Assembly: GCF_947499705.1 (NCBI RefSeq)
Contig: NZ_CANMPJ010000001.1
Location: 1,213,501-1,277,500 of the forward strand
Direction of reading: 5' to 3'
DNA length: 64,000 nt
Origin: an uncultured Erythrobacter sp.
Lineage (GTDB): Bacteria > Pseudomonadota > Alphaproteobacteria > Sphingomonadales > Sphingomonadaceae
Position 1 is the first letter of the stretch. The number at the start of each line of letters is the position of its first letter. The notes beneath the pieces were generated by a model. That model was not told the origin of the DNA, made no database searches, and saw only the letters and a list, made by a program, of their open reading frames with translations. Position numbers and translations under genes: made by a program. This document shows positions 19,416 to 29,039 of this stretch, in pieces.

Positions 19416-20666
19416 TTACTCCGGGATAGGTTGGTGATCGGTGATGGTCAGGCCAAAGCCTTCGATGGCGACCAAGTCGGGACGAGAATTGGATAACAGG
19501 ATCATATCGTGGACGCCCAGGTCGGCTAGGATTTGCGATCCGATGCCGATGTTGCGGATTTCCTCGTCCTGGGTCCACCCGCCGCTTGATCCAACACGAC
19601 CGGTGAGAATTACGATCACGCCGGAGCCATGTTCGCCGATAGCGCTCATCGCACGTTGAAGAGTGCGCTTGCGCGGGCCTGGCTGGCCCAGCACATCGTC
19701 GAAGACCGAGATGGGATGGACGCGGGCGAGGGTGGGCTCACCGGGGGTGACGTGTCCCTTTTGCAGGACGTAAGCCTCGTTGTCGGAGATCTTGTTTTTG
19801 TAGGTGATCATCCGCCATTGGCCGCCATAATCGCTTTCGAAGGCGCGCTCATCAATGCGTTCGACCAGATGATCGTTGCGCATGCGGTAGGCGATGAGGT
19901 CGCGGATCGTGCCGATCTTGAGGTCGTGCTTGCGGGCGAAGGCAACCAGATCATCGAGCCGCGCCATAGAGCCGTCTTCGTTCATGATCTCGCAGATCAC
20001 GCCGCTAGGGTTGAGACCGGCGAGCCGCGAGATATCGACCGCCGCTTCGGTATGGCCAGCGCGGACGAGTGTTCCACCACTTCGCGCTGTGAGTGGGAAG
20101 ACATGGCCGGGTGTGACGATATCATCCGCACCCTTGGTGCTGTCGATCGCAACCGAGACGGTGCGGGCACGGTCAGCAGCCGAGATGCCGGTCGTTACGC
20201 CTTCTTTCGCCTCAATCGAGATCGTGAAAGCGGTTTGCATGCTTTCTTTGTTATTGCGGCTCATCGGTTCAAGCCCGAGTTGGTCGACGCGCTCTTTGTC
20301 GAGCGCGAGGCAGATCAGCCCGCGACCATGCGTCGCCATGAAGTTGATCGCCGCCGGCGTCGCCATCTGTGCCGGAATGATGAGATCGCCTTCATTCTCG
20401 CGGTCCTCGTCATCGACAAGAATGTACATCCGGCCGTTGCGCGCTTCGTCGATGATCTCTTCCGCGCCAACGAGGACCGGGCGATCATCATTGGCATCAA
20501 GGAAGGCTTCAAGCTTGGCGAGTGTTTCGGAGGTGGGGTTCCAGTCGTCCTCGGCGGCATCGCGCAGAGTGTTGGCATGGAGGCCGGCAGCGCGGGCGAG
20601 GCCCGCCTTGGTCATTTCACCCGATGTGACGAGATTGCGAACGCGTGTGATTATCGATGTGCTCAT
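19416..20666 (-). CDS. ribB: 3,4-dihydroxy-2-butanone 4-phosphate synthase with N-terminal HTH and degenerate GCHII-like domain
   Basis: The 416-residue protein has three parts. Residues 1-60 look like a small helix-turn-helix ([20 protein letters not shown] at 17-36, with [11 protein letters not shown] after). Residues 65-270 are the DHBP synthase domain that converts ribulose 5-phosphate to DHBP, with [10 protein letters not shown] at 85-94, [11 protein letters not shown] near 112 and GHTEAAVD at 204-211. Residues 275-416 resemble GTP cyclohydrolase II, but the zinc-binding Cys set and the CDCG motif are absent, so this domain probably has no GCHII activity, as reported for some other RibBA proteins. 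It is followed by ribH 7 nt downstream. A perfect palindrome lies 12 nt before the ATG, and there is no clear ribosome-binding site. Confidence 0.93.
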   Translation of the reverse strand: MSTSIITRVRNLVTSGEMTKAGLARAAGLHANTLRDAAEDDWNPTSETLAKLEAFLDANDDRPVLVGAEEIIDEARNGRMYILVDDEDRENEGDLIIPAQMATPAAINFMATHGRGLICLALDKERVDQLGLEPMSRNNKESMQTAFTISIEAKEGVTTGISAADRARTVSVAIDSTKGADDIVTPGHVFPLTARSGGTLVRAGHTEAAVDISRLAGLNPSGVICEIMNEDGSMARLDDLVAFARKHDLKIGTIRDLIAYRMRNDHLVERIDERAFESDYGGQWRMITYKNKISDNEAYVLQKGHVTPGEPTLARVHPISVFDDVLGQPGPRKRTLQRAMSAIGEHGSGVIVILTGRVGSSGGWTQDEEIRNIGIGSQILADLGVHDMILLSNSRPDLVAIEGFGLTITDHQPIPE

Positions 20667-20677
20667 TTGAGATTTGT

Positions 20678-20695
20678 ATCACATCATAATGTGAT
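20678..20695 (-). promoter_or_regulatory. 18 bp palindromic operator candidate upstream of ribB
   Basis: ATCACAT (20678-20684), spacer CATA, ATGTGAT (20689-20695): a perfect 7+7 inverted repeat ending 12 nt before the ribB start codon. On the minus strand TATGAT (20688-20683) inside it could be the -10 box, so a protein bound here would block the promoter. If so, the 5' leader is only about 10 nt. The binding protein is unknown; the HTH in the gene product is one candidate. Confidence 0.5.
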
Positions 20696-20813
20696 TGCAA
20701 GTGAGTGGTGGGTCTGGCTGTCCAAATTCATAGGCCAACTACGTACGTCCCAATGAAGATCGTGACATCACTTCAATTGCTTGGCACACATGAATTTCAA
20801 ACCGGGGGGTGAG

Positions 20814-21632
20814 ATGGATCCAAGACTGATTAAGCAGGCAGGCACGCAAACCTGCAGCGCCGACAACATAACAATCATGCGCGGTCAGATGATACGTTTG
20901 AACGGTCTGCGCGCGATGATCACCGCCAACATCAGGCAGGCCGAGCGCGAAAAGACCAAGGCCAGCCTTCTGAACAATCTCGTTTTTGGCTTGCAAGTGG
21001 TGAAAGCCAGTTGCGACGTCATTATCGGGGTAGCCGGTGAACTCGTCCCGGGCGCTTCCAAAGTGAGCAACGTCTATTTTGGCATCCAACCGTCGGCAGA
21101 ACTGCTCGGGACTGCCATAGCTGGTCAGCCGGTTACATTTCAGGATGGCGCCAAGGCCTTAACAGCCGGCGGAGCGGCGGTCGCCGAGCGGCGCTTTGGC
21201 ACAAACACGCATTACAGTCACTTCATCGATCACACGAAAGTGCATGCCGACATAATGATCGATGCTGCTGCTTTGGACGTCGATGAGGTGTTCGCTGATG
21301 TGCGCGACTACGGCGTTGTGATGTCGTCCTGGATTGCCCACGCGACGCGCAATCCTGCTGTCGGGAGGTTGATCAAATCGGGCGACGCCATGATCAAGGC
21401 GGGCTCGGCTTACCACGAAGCGTACGATCAATGGCAAAAACACGATCTGGACGCGACTTTCGATAGCGGAATTGCCGTGTCGAGGCGGCAACTGACAACC
21501 ATTTCGGCGCAAGTGTCGGAGCTGGAGCGGACCTTGATTGGATGCGGCGCTGAGATGCCAACATACCTTTCCCCGAGCACTCGGTTGCTGACCGGAAATT
21601 ATAGCGGCGCGACAATTGGAGCGGCGCGCTAG
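20814..21632 (+). CDS. Orphan helical protein of unknown function
   Basis: A 272-residue protein I do not recognise. ATG at 20814 follows GGGGGGTGAG; upstream ATG 20790 and TTG 20781 are alternatives. It has no signal peptide. After a charged N-terminal helix (TANIRQAEREKTKASLL) comes a Gly/Ala/Val-rich segment (VIIGVAGELVPGASKVSNVY), then GAKALTAGGAAVAERRFG, and a C-terminal helical region with two Cys. It stands alone between the divergent ribB operon and tRNA-Lys. The general layout (charged helix, Gly-rich segment, GAKALTAGGAAV) is reminiscent of pre-toxin regions in polymorphic toxins, but no toxin domain is visible. Confidence 0.6.
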   Translation: MDPRLIKQAGTQTCSADNITIMRGQMIRLNGLRAMITANIRQAEREKTKASLLNNLVFGLQVVKASCDVIIGVAGELVPGASKVSNVYFGIQPSAELLGTAIAGQPVTFQDGAKALTAGGAAVAERRFGTNTHYSHFIDHTKVHADIMIDAAALDVDEVFADVRDYGVVMSSWIAHATRNPAVGRLIKSGDAMIKAGSAYHEAYDQWQKHDLDATFDSGIAVSRRQLTTISAQVSELERTLIGCGAEMPTYLSPSTRLLTGNYSGATIGAAR

Positions 21633-21652
21633 GTAGGGGCTTTGTGAAGATA

Positions 21653-21728
<76 letters not shown>

Positions 21729-21831
21729 TTACCGATCTTGGCATCGGTTCACTTGGGTCGGTGCGTCTGTGACAGCGTCCCGAATCAAGTGAGGCGCTGC
21801 ATATAGCGCGCAAATTTTGGATTGAAAGACT

Positions 21832-22170
21832 TTATGCTGCGTTGCAGCGAATGCCGCGCTCGATATTGCGGCGCATCTTCTCCGTCAGCGTCACCTGAGA
21901 ATCCAGCGCGTCATAAAGGTTGTGCTCAATCTCGATCATGCCGTGCTTTTCCAGTTCGGTGACAGCTTTGAGTGCCTCGGACTGAGCCAGCGGCGCGATT
22001 GTGTGCAATTGACGTAGCGATGTGGTTTGTCCCTGGCTTTCGCGCACAGAAATGGCGTCGGCCAGCATTGCGGCCCGCACGAGCTGCGAGCGGTCGGATT
22101 CCGACTGTACGGTCGAACGCGCATTCAGCATTTTGAACAGCCAGTGCCTGATCGCCGAAAAGCGAGCCAT
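21832..22170 (-). CDS. Small winged-helix regulator-like protein
   Basis: A 112-residue protein starting MARFSAIRHWLFKML. The middle reads as a winged helix: AAMLADAISVRESQGQTTSLRQ, then the helix LAQSEALKAVTELEKHGMIEIEHN and a probable wing, then VTLTEKMRRNIERG. This resembles MarR/IclR-type DNA-binding halves, but the family is not certain. It is divergent from the LuxR-type gene with about 216 nt between them. Confidence 0.65.
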   Translation of the reverse strand: MARFSAIRHWLFKMLNARSTVQSESDRSQLVRAAMLADAISVRESQGQTTSLRQLHTIAPLAQSEALKAVTELEKHGMIEIEHNLYDALDSQVTLTEKMRRNIERGIRCNAA

Positions 22171-22386
22171 AGGGGCCTCCATTGTGAATATCGGTGCCTG
22201 ACGACAGGCCAGCGTCTTGGTGCCAACTGCCGTCAGGACTTACGCGTTCAACTTATCCTGCGGCTATTGCCTGGTAGGATACGACCCGAACGCGCGCGCT
22301 CTTTCGAACGACTGTTATCGTTGTCGCAGAAGCTTACGTTTACGGAAAGTCGCCCACTTGGGTGACGTGTGGTAAACACATGTAAA

Positions 22387-23097
22387 ATGCAGCGCCACTT
22401 CGCCCATTTCGAAACGCTTTATGACGTTGGGAAAGTACTCTGGTACAATGTCGGAGTGTGCGAAGAGCAGGGTGTCATCCGCCAAAGCTATCATTTTACT
22501 CCCGTATTCGACGCCCCAAATTCAGCACGTACGGTCGTTCAGGCTCGCGGTTTCGACAAAGAGTGGATGGAACTCTACGACAAAGCAGACTTTCGCACCA
22601 AGGATCCGGTGCCAGAGCGAACGATGCGTCATGGGCAGTTATTGACATGGCAAGACGCGCGCTGGCTCGAACCGAACACGCCTGAAAACGAGGAATATTT
22701 TGCGGCCATGGAGGCGCATGGCTTGATCCATGGGTTTGGTGTGCCGCTTTACGGCCCCAGGGGCAGGAACGCCTATGCGTCGTTCGACTTTGGCTGCCCG
22801 TTGGAGGAGATTTCCGATGAACGCCTGGGCGTCATACGCAGCGTATCTCAGGCCGGGCATCAGCGGATTTGCGTTCTTCTCGACAAGGCCCGGACATTGC
22901 CCGACTTATCGGAACGCGAGGCTGAAGTTCTGCAGTGGATCGTGCGAGGAAAGTCGCTTTCCGTGATTGCCGACATCCTGGATCTGTCGCCCGATACGGT
23001 CAAAACCTACTCGAAGCGCATCTACGCCAAACTTGAAGCAAACGACCGCGTTGGCGCAGTGATCAAGGCTTTGAAACTGGGCGTCGTAACGGCCTGA
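22387..23097 (+). CDS. LuxR family AHL-binding transcriptional regulator (solo)
   Basis: A 236-residue quorum-sensing type receptor. The N-terminal autoinducer domain keeps the ligand-pocket residues with exact TraR spacing: W60, Y64, D73, P74, W88 and G116 here correspond to W57, Y61, D70, P71, W85 and G113 of TraR (EWMELYDKADFRTKDPV, GQLLTWQDA, HGLIHGFG). The C-terminal GerE helix-turn-helix is LSEREAEVLQWIVRGKSLS, with SPDTVKTYSKRIYAKL. No luxI-type synthase gene occurs in the window, so it is a solo here. The start could also be GTG 22369, six codons earlier. It converges on rodA. Confidence 0.9.
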   Translation: MQRHFAHFETLYDVGKVLWYNVGVCEEQGVIRQSYHFTPVFDAPNSARTVVQARGFDKEWMELYDKADFRTKDPVPERTMRHGQLLTWQDARWLEPNTPENEEYFAAMEAHGLIHGFGVPLYGPRGRNAYASFDFGCPLEEISDERLGVIRSVSQAGHQRICVLLDKARTLPDLSEREAEVLQWIVRGKSLSVIADILDLSPDTVKTYSKRIYAKLEANDRVGAVIKALKLGVVTA

Positions 23098-23107
23098 CTT
23101 TTTGAGG

Positions 23108-24226
23108 CTAGTGCGCCAGTCCGCCGCGCGGGGCGTTGCGGTTCCAGCGATTGACCATCATCAATGCACCAATGCAGATCATGTTGGTCAGCATCGACGA
23201 CCCACCATGGCTCATGAATGGGAGAGGGATGCCGACCACTGGTGCCATGCCCATCACCATCAGCAGGTTGACGGCAATGTAGAAGAAGATGGTGGCGACC
23301 ATGCCCGCCGCCAGCAGGCTGGAGAACCGGTCACGAGAATCGCGTGCGACCTTGAGCCCCCAACGCAGGATGATGCTGAACACCGCAATCACGAACAGGC
23401 CGCCTACGAGACCCCATTCTTCCGCCATCGTCGCGAAGACGAAGTCTGTATGCGGTTCGGGCAGATATTGCAGATGACTTTGCGATCCGTTGTTGAAGCC
23501 TTTGCCAAACAGGCCCCCCGATCCGATGGCGATCTTGGACTGAGTGATGTGATAGCCAGCTCCAAGGGCGTCCGCTTCCGGATCGAACATCGTCAGTACG
23601 CGGCGTTGTTGGTATTCCTTCAGGCCAAAGAAGAATGCCAGTGGAGCAGCAACAACTGCCGCAGCGCCTCCGGCAATGAACCACTTCAATGGTAGTCCAG
23701 CGAGGAGCATGACGACCGCCCCGCCGAATGCAATTGCCAGCGAGGTGCCAAGGTCCGGCTGCATCAAGACCATGCCCATCGGGAGGGCAATCAAAGTTGC
23801 CGGGACAAGGAGCGCGCGCCAACTGGTGATCAACCCAACCGGGAGCGTCGAGTAGAACTGCGCCAAAGTCACCACGATAACCGGCTTCATCAACTCCGAT
23901 GGCTGCAGCACCATGAAGCCTAAATCGAGCCACCGCTGGCTGCCTCCACGCAGCGCGCCCATTGCCTCAACCGCCACCAGCATGCCGAGCACAGCAATGT
24001 AGGCGGGATAGGTGAGTAGGCGGACGAAATCGCGCGGCAGCGATGTGATCACCGCTGCCATCACCAGGAAAACGCCGAACCGAATGAGGTGTGACGAAGC
24101 GAAGGGCTGCATTGAACCGCCCGCTGCCGAGTAGAGGACAGCGGCTCCAAAGCAGACCAGCAGGAACAAGGGGATCAACATCCCCCACGGTTGCCGCGCT
24201 ATCGGAGCAGGGACGACGCTGTTCAT
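23108..24226 (-). CDS. rodA: Peptidoglycan glycosyltransferase RodA (SEDS family)
   Basis: Polymerises glycan strands in the elongasome together with PBP2. The 372-residue protein has about ten membrane helices and SEDS motifs: GGSQRWLDLGFMVLQPSELMK, MQPDLGTSLAIAFGG, the catalytic-loop EPHTDFVFATMAEEWGLVGG and the ending VGIPLPFMSHGGSSMLTNM. The ATG overlaps the stop of mrdA by 4 nt. Last gene of the rod-shape operon. Confidence 0.97.
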   Translation of the reverse strand: MNSVVPAPIARQPWGMLIPLFLLVCFGAAVLYSAAGGSMQPFASSHLIRFGVFLVMAAVITSLPRDFVRLLTYPAYIAVLGMLVAVEAMGALRGGSQRWLDLGFMVLQPSELMKPVIVVTLAQFYSTLPVGLITSWRALLVPATLIALPMGMVLMQPDLGTSLAIAFGGAVVMLLAGLPLKWFIAGGAAAVVAAPLAFFFGLKEYQQRRVLTMFDPEADALGAGYHITQSKIAIGSGGLFGKGFNNGSQSHLQYLPEPHTDFVFATMAEEWGLVGGLFVIAVFSIILRWGLKVARDSRDRFSSLLAAGMVATIFFYIAVNLLMVMGMAPVVGIPLPFMSHGGSSMLTNMICIGALMMVNRWNRNAPRGGLAH

Positions 24227-26325
24227 TCGCCTGCCTCGGTTTCAGTCGCTGGGATGCCAGCATCGGGTGGAGGCGTGCCAACGCCTGTCGGATCGGAGCG
24301 CGGGGCCACGAACTCATCCGCGATTTCCTGCGATTGCTCGGCGGCGAGGCGCGCTTCAGCCTCTACCCGGTCGAATATATCTTCATCGCGGCGGGGAGGG
24401 GCGATCACTGTCTCGCCGCGCTCGGCAGCGTAAGCAGCATATCGTGCTTCAAGCCGCTGCTGAGCGGTTCCACCCCACTGCCTCTCAAGCGCGTTGAGCG
24501 CCTCAAGCCCTTTGGCCGGGTCGAACATGAAGGTCATGACATCGCGGGCAATCGGATAGGCCGCGCCTGAACCGCCGCCATGCTCGATGACGACCGCTCC
24601 AGCGTAGCGCGGCTTGTCGACTGGCGCGAAGAAAGTGAAAAGACCGTGATCGCGATATTTCCATGGGCCGGACCGGCCATCGGAGACGCTGAGCGACACG
24701 ACCTGCGCGGTCCCCGTTTTTCCGGCCATCTTGATGTCGGGGAAGGGGAGGCGTCCGCGCCCCGCGGTGCCGGGGCCGTTCACCACATCGCTCATCGCTG
24801 CGCGAACATAGGCGACGTGATCGGACGGGAAATCGACCTGATCGAAGCCCTTGGGCGGGGTGTTCATCGTCAGCCTTGGCATCACATGCTTGCCGGTGGC
24901 GAGGCGTGCAGAAGTCACCGCCAGCTGCAGCGGGCTGGCGAGGTAATAGCCCTGGCCGATCGATGCGTTGACGGTGTCGAACGGCTCCCAATCGCGCCCG
25001 AACTTGTTCAGCTTCCAATCGGGTGTGGGGACAGTTCCATAAAACTGGCTGATCACGGGGAGGGGGAACTCCTCGCCCATGCCGGTGGTCTTGGCCATAT
25101 CGGCGACTGCGTCGAAGCCGATCTGCTGCGCGAAATGATAGAAATAACTGTCGCAGCTCTGGTAAATGGCTTTCGCCATGTCGACCGTGCCGTGATTGCT
25201 CCAGCAATTGAAGAACCGGTTGCCGATCCGCCTGCCGCCCGCGCAGCTGATCGTTTCGTTCGGGCTGATCCCGGCCTTCAGAAATGCCATGCAATGCATT
25301 GGCTTGACGGTTGAACCCGGCGGATAAAGCCCTTTGAGAACTTTGTTGCGGAGCGGAACGCGCTGATCGTCGCGCAGCATCGCATATTCGACGCTGCCGA
25401 TGCCGTCGGAGAAACTGTTCGGGTCGAAGCTGGGCATGGAGGCCATGCACAGAATGTCGCCGCTTTCGCAGTCCATCACGACGACCGAACCGCTTTCGAG
25501 TCCGATGCGGCGAGCAGCGTAGTCTTGTAGCGGTCCATCGATTGTCAGGCGGACGGGATCGCCCTGTATGTCCTCGCGGGTTTCGAGGTCGCGAATGATC
25601 CGGCCTGACGCGGTGACTTCAACCCGGCGAGCACCGGGCACGCCGCGTAGTTCTTCTTCGAACTGCTTTTCAAGACCGTCCTTTCCGATCTTGTAGCCCG
25701 GTGTGACAAGCAGCGGGTTGCGTTCAGACTCGTCGTATTCCTCGGCATTGGCCGGGCCGACATAGCCGATCAGGTGACCGACGCTGGATGCGGTCGGGTA
25801 GAAGCGGGAAAAGCCGCGCTGCGGGACCACGCCTTGCATGTCGGGCAGGCGCACACTGAGCGCTGCAAACTCTTCGTAGTCGAGCCCGCTGGCCACCTCG
25901 ACCGGTTGGTATCCGCTGGTGGCCGCGATCTTGGTCTTGAGATCGGCGATGCGCGCGGGATTGAGGCTCAGCAAGGAGCCGATCTGATCGATGGTTGCGT
26001 CGGCATCGTTCAACCGGCCGGGAATTACATCGACACGGAAGTCTGCGCGGTTGGAAGCGAGCGGCGCCTCATTGCGATCGAGGATCCACCCCCGGCGCGG
26101 CGGGATGAGCGAGAGATTGACCCGGTTGCTTTCGGATTCGAGCCGGTACTTCTCATTCTCGGCAATCGCGAGATAGCCCATTCGCGCGGCCAGCAAGACG
26201 CCGATGCCGCCCTGCACAGTGCCGATCATGACACTGCGGCGATCAAACGTGTTTTTCAGAGTCGAAGCGTTGACGATGGGGCCTTTGCGCTTCGTGCCGT
26301 TCTTGCGGCCAAGCCACTTCGTCAC
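24223..26325 (-). CDS. mrdA: Penicillin-binding protein 2 (transpeptidase)
   Basis: Cross-links peptidoglycan during cell elongation. The 700-residue protein has an N-terminal membrane anchor (about residues 33-52), a PBP dimerisation domain with LIPPRRGWILDRNEAPLASN, and a transpeptidase domain with the serine motif YPPGSTVKPM (SxxK), the SCD motif in YQSCDSYFYH and the KTG motif in MAGKTGTAQ. The C-terminal tail is acidic and Pro-rich. It overlaps mreD by 4 nt upstream and rodA by 4 nt downstream. Confidence 0.97.
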   Translation of the reverse strand: MTKWLGRKNGTKRKGPIVNASTLKNTFDRRSVMIGTVQGGIGVLLAARMGYLAIAENEKYRLESESNRVNLSLIPPRRGWILDRNEAPLASNRADFRVDVIPGRLNDADATIDQIGSLLSLNPARIADLKTKIAATSGYQPVEVASGLDYEEFAALSVRLPDMQGVVPQRGFSRFYPTASSVGHLIGYVGPANAEEYDESERNPLLVTPGYKIGKDGLEKQFEEELRGVPGARRVEVTASGRIIRDLETREDIQGDPVRLTIDGPLQDYAARRIGLESGSVVVMDCESGDILCMASMPSFDPNSFSDGIGSVEYAMLRDDQRVPLRNKVLKGLYPPGSTVKPMHCMAFLKAGISPNETISCAGGRRIGNRFFNCWSNHGTVDMAKAIYQSCDSYFYHFAQQIGFDAVADMAKTTGMGEEFPLPVISQFYGTVPTPDWKLNKFGRDWEPFDTVNASIGQGYYLASPLQLAVTSARLATGKHVMPRLTMNTPPKGFDQVDFPSDHVAYVRAAMSDVVNGPGTAGRGRLPFPDIKMAGKTGTAQVVSLSVSDGRSGPWKYRDHGLFTFFAPVDKPRYAGAVVIEHGGGSGAAYPIARDVMTFMFDPAKGLEALNALERQWGGTAQQRLEARYAAYAAERGETVIAPPRRDEDIFDRVEAEARLAAEQSQEIADEFVAPRSDPTGVGTPPPDAGIPATETEAGE

Positions 26326-26879
26326 CCAATCCTCCGCGAACGAGCGAGGCGGAACCGGTCAAGCCGGGCAACGATACGCGCAAATATCGGATACAGCAGC
26401 ACCGACAGCGCGATCTGTGGAACCGCTGCGAGCAATTGATAAGGTGTCATCGTTGCGCCGGAAACCACCATGGCTGCAAGGATATACAGGATGATGGCTA
26501 GACTGGCGGTGAACCAGTCTTGCCAAAATCCGCGCCACGGAAAGCGGGTTTCGATGAGTTCAAGCGCGATCATGCTGAGCGACCATAGCATCACTGCGCT
26601 GCCGAATGGCTGCCCGCTGAAAAGATCGTCAAATGCGCCGAGGGGAATCCCCACCCAAAGCGGTAAGAGGCCCGGTCGCATGATCCGCCACCCGATGAGG
26701 AACAAGTAGGCGATTGGTGGCACAACCGGCATAACATCGGCGAGAAACAGGACCGGCAGGAGCGAGCCGATCATGATTGTCGCGTAGGGCACCAAGAGTG
26801 CCCGCCATGGCGACTGCACGCGGTTGATCCGGCTGCCATATCGGTCGGTGCGCGAGGTGGGGTTAAGCCGCTCCATCAA
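26322..26879 (-). CDS. mreD: Rod shape-determining protein MreD
   Basis: Membrane component of the elongasome, 185 residues, with about five hydrophobic segments. Weakly conserved by nature, but YATIMIGSLLPVLFLADVMP, GLLPLWVGIPLGAFDDLFSG and ETRFPWRGFWQDW fit the family, and its position between mreC and mrdA is decisive. It overlaps both neighbours by 4 nt. Confidence 0.93.
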   Translation of the reverse strand: MMERLNPTSRTDRYGSRINRVQSPWRALLVPYATIMIGSLLPVLFLADVMPVVPPIAYLFLIGWRIMRPGLLPLWVGIPLGAFDDLFSGQPFGSAVMLWSLSMIALELIETRFPWRGFWQDWFTASLAIILYILAAMVVSGATMTPYQLLAAVPQIALSVLLYPIFARIVARLDRFRLARSRRIG

Positions 26880-27766
26880 TCGCTCAGCGGCTGCTCTATG
26901 GGAATTTCTGCCGCTTCGACGGCGGCCGGTTCGAAAATTGGTTCGACCGAGACGAAATCGGTGGCGGAGGGTTCTGCGATCAGTCTCGCCACAGCGCCAT
27001 CTGATGTCACTTCGCTGACAATCGCGACCGCCATGCCAGGCCGGTAATATCCCCCGGCACCGCTCGTGACAAACAGGTCGCCTTCTTCCAGTGGGTTGGT
27101 GCCGAGATTGATCAGCCGGATGCGTAGCAGCCCGTCACCGCGTCCCTCGGCAAAGGCCACAACCTCATCCTTCGCGCGTCGAACGGGAAGTACGCTTTCG
27201 CTATCGGTCAGAAGCAGAACCCGCGATGAGCCGCGTGCAACTTCGAGGATACGCCCGACAACCCCGCGAGCGGAATGGACCGGCATCCCGACTTCAACAC
27301 CGTGAATGCGTCCGACGCCAATTGCGGCGAAACGCCTGGAGCTGGCGGCGCTGGACCCGACTAGCCGCGCAACCGCTACAGGCTCCGCTTCGCCTTCGGC
27401 AAGGTTGAGCAGTGCCTTGAGGCGCTCGTTCTCCTGCTCGACCGATTGGGCTTCTTCCAGGCGGATTCGGGCGAGTTCGACTTCCTCACGTAAGGCGGCA
27501 TTTTGACTGCCTGCGCTCAGATAGCCTGAGATCGTGTCGTAGAGGCTCTGGGATTCGCTGCGCACGATGGCGGTGCCCTCACCTGCGGGTGCAACTGCAT
27601 CGTTTGCGGCACCGCGCAAAGGCGCGAAGGAGGAGGGCTGCCATAGCGAAAGCGCCAGCAAGCCCGCACCAAGAAGCGCGCCGAGCCCGGCCAGCAAATA
27701 TCCTGTGAAGACCGAGTATTGGGCCTTCTTGGAATAGCTCGAATGACGCGATGATGGCGGCGCCAT
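26876..27766 (-). CDS. mreC: Rod shape-determining protein MreC
   Basis: Periplasmic scaffold of the elongasome, 296 residues. One N-terminal membrane segment (about residues 20-42), a coiled coil (REEVELARIRLEEAQSVEQ) and the double beta-barrel core with ARLVGSSAASSRRFAAIGVG, GMPVHSARGVVGRILEV and LFVTSGAGGYYRPGMAVAIV. An acidic tail follows. It lies 41 nt after mreB. Confidence 0.96.
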   Translation of the reverse strand: MAPPSSRHSSYSKKAQYSVFTGYLLAGLGALLGAGLLALSLWQPSSFAPLRGAANDAVAPAGEGTAIVRSESQSLYDTISGYLSAGSQNAALREEVELARIRLEEAQSVEQENERLKALLNLAEGEAEPVAVARLVGSSAASSRRFAAIGVGRIHGVEVGMPVHSARGVVGRILEVARGSSRVLLLTDSESVLPVRRAKDEVVAFAEGRGDGLLRIRLINLGTNPLEEGDLFVTSGAGGYYRPGMAVAIVSEVTSDGAVARLIAEPSATDFVSVEPIFEPAAVEAAEIPIEQPLSD

Positions 27767-27807
27767 GGCCGGGTATTTCCTTCTCTTTGCTCTCCGCTAG
27801 CGTTTCG

Positions 27808-28947
<1,140 letters not shown>

Positions 28948-29039
28948 CTACAGAAAACGCCAAAAATTTTGTTGACGAGGATGGTAATTATGCACGGCAG
29001 CCCTCGAATTTGCGGTACATGAGGGCTAGCGTACGATTA

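Noticed and set aside
20667..20813. FMN riboswitch upstream of ribB
   Set aside because: The leader appears to be only about 10 nt and no conserved RFN-element segments are present.
22171..22386. lux box between the winged-helix gene and the LuxR-type gene
   Set aside because: The only palindromes (GCCTG-ACGA-CAGGC and CTG-N12-CAG) do not have the spacing of known lux boxes.
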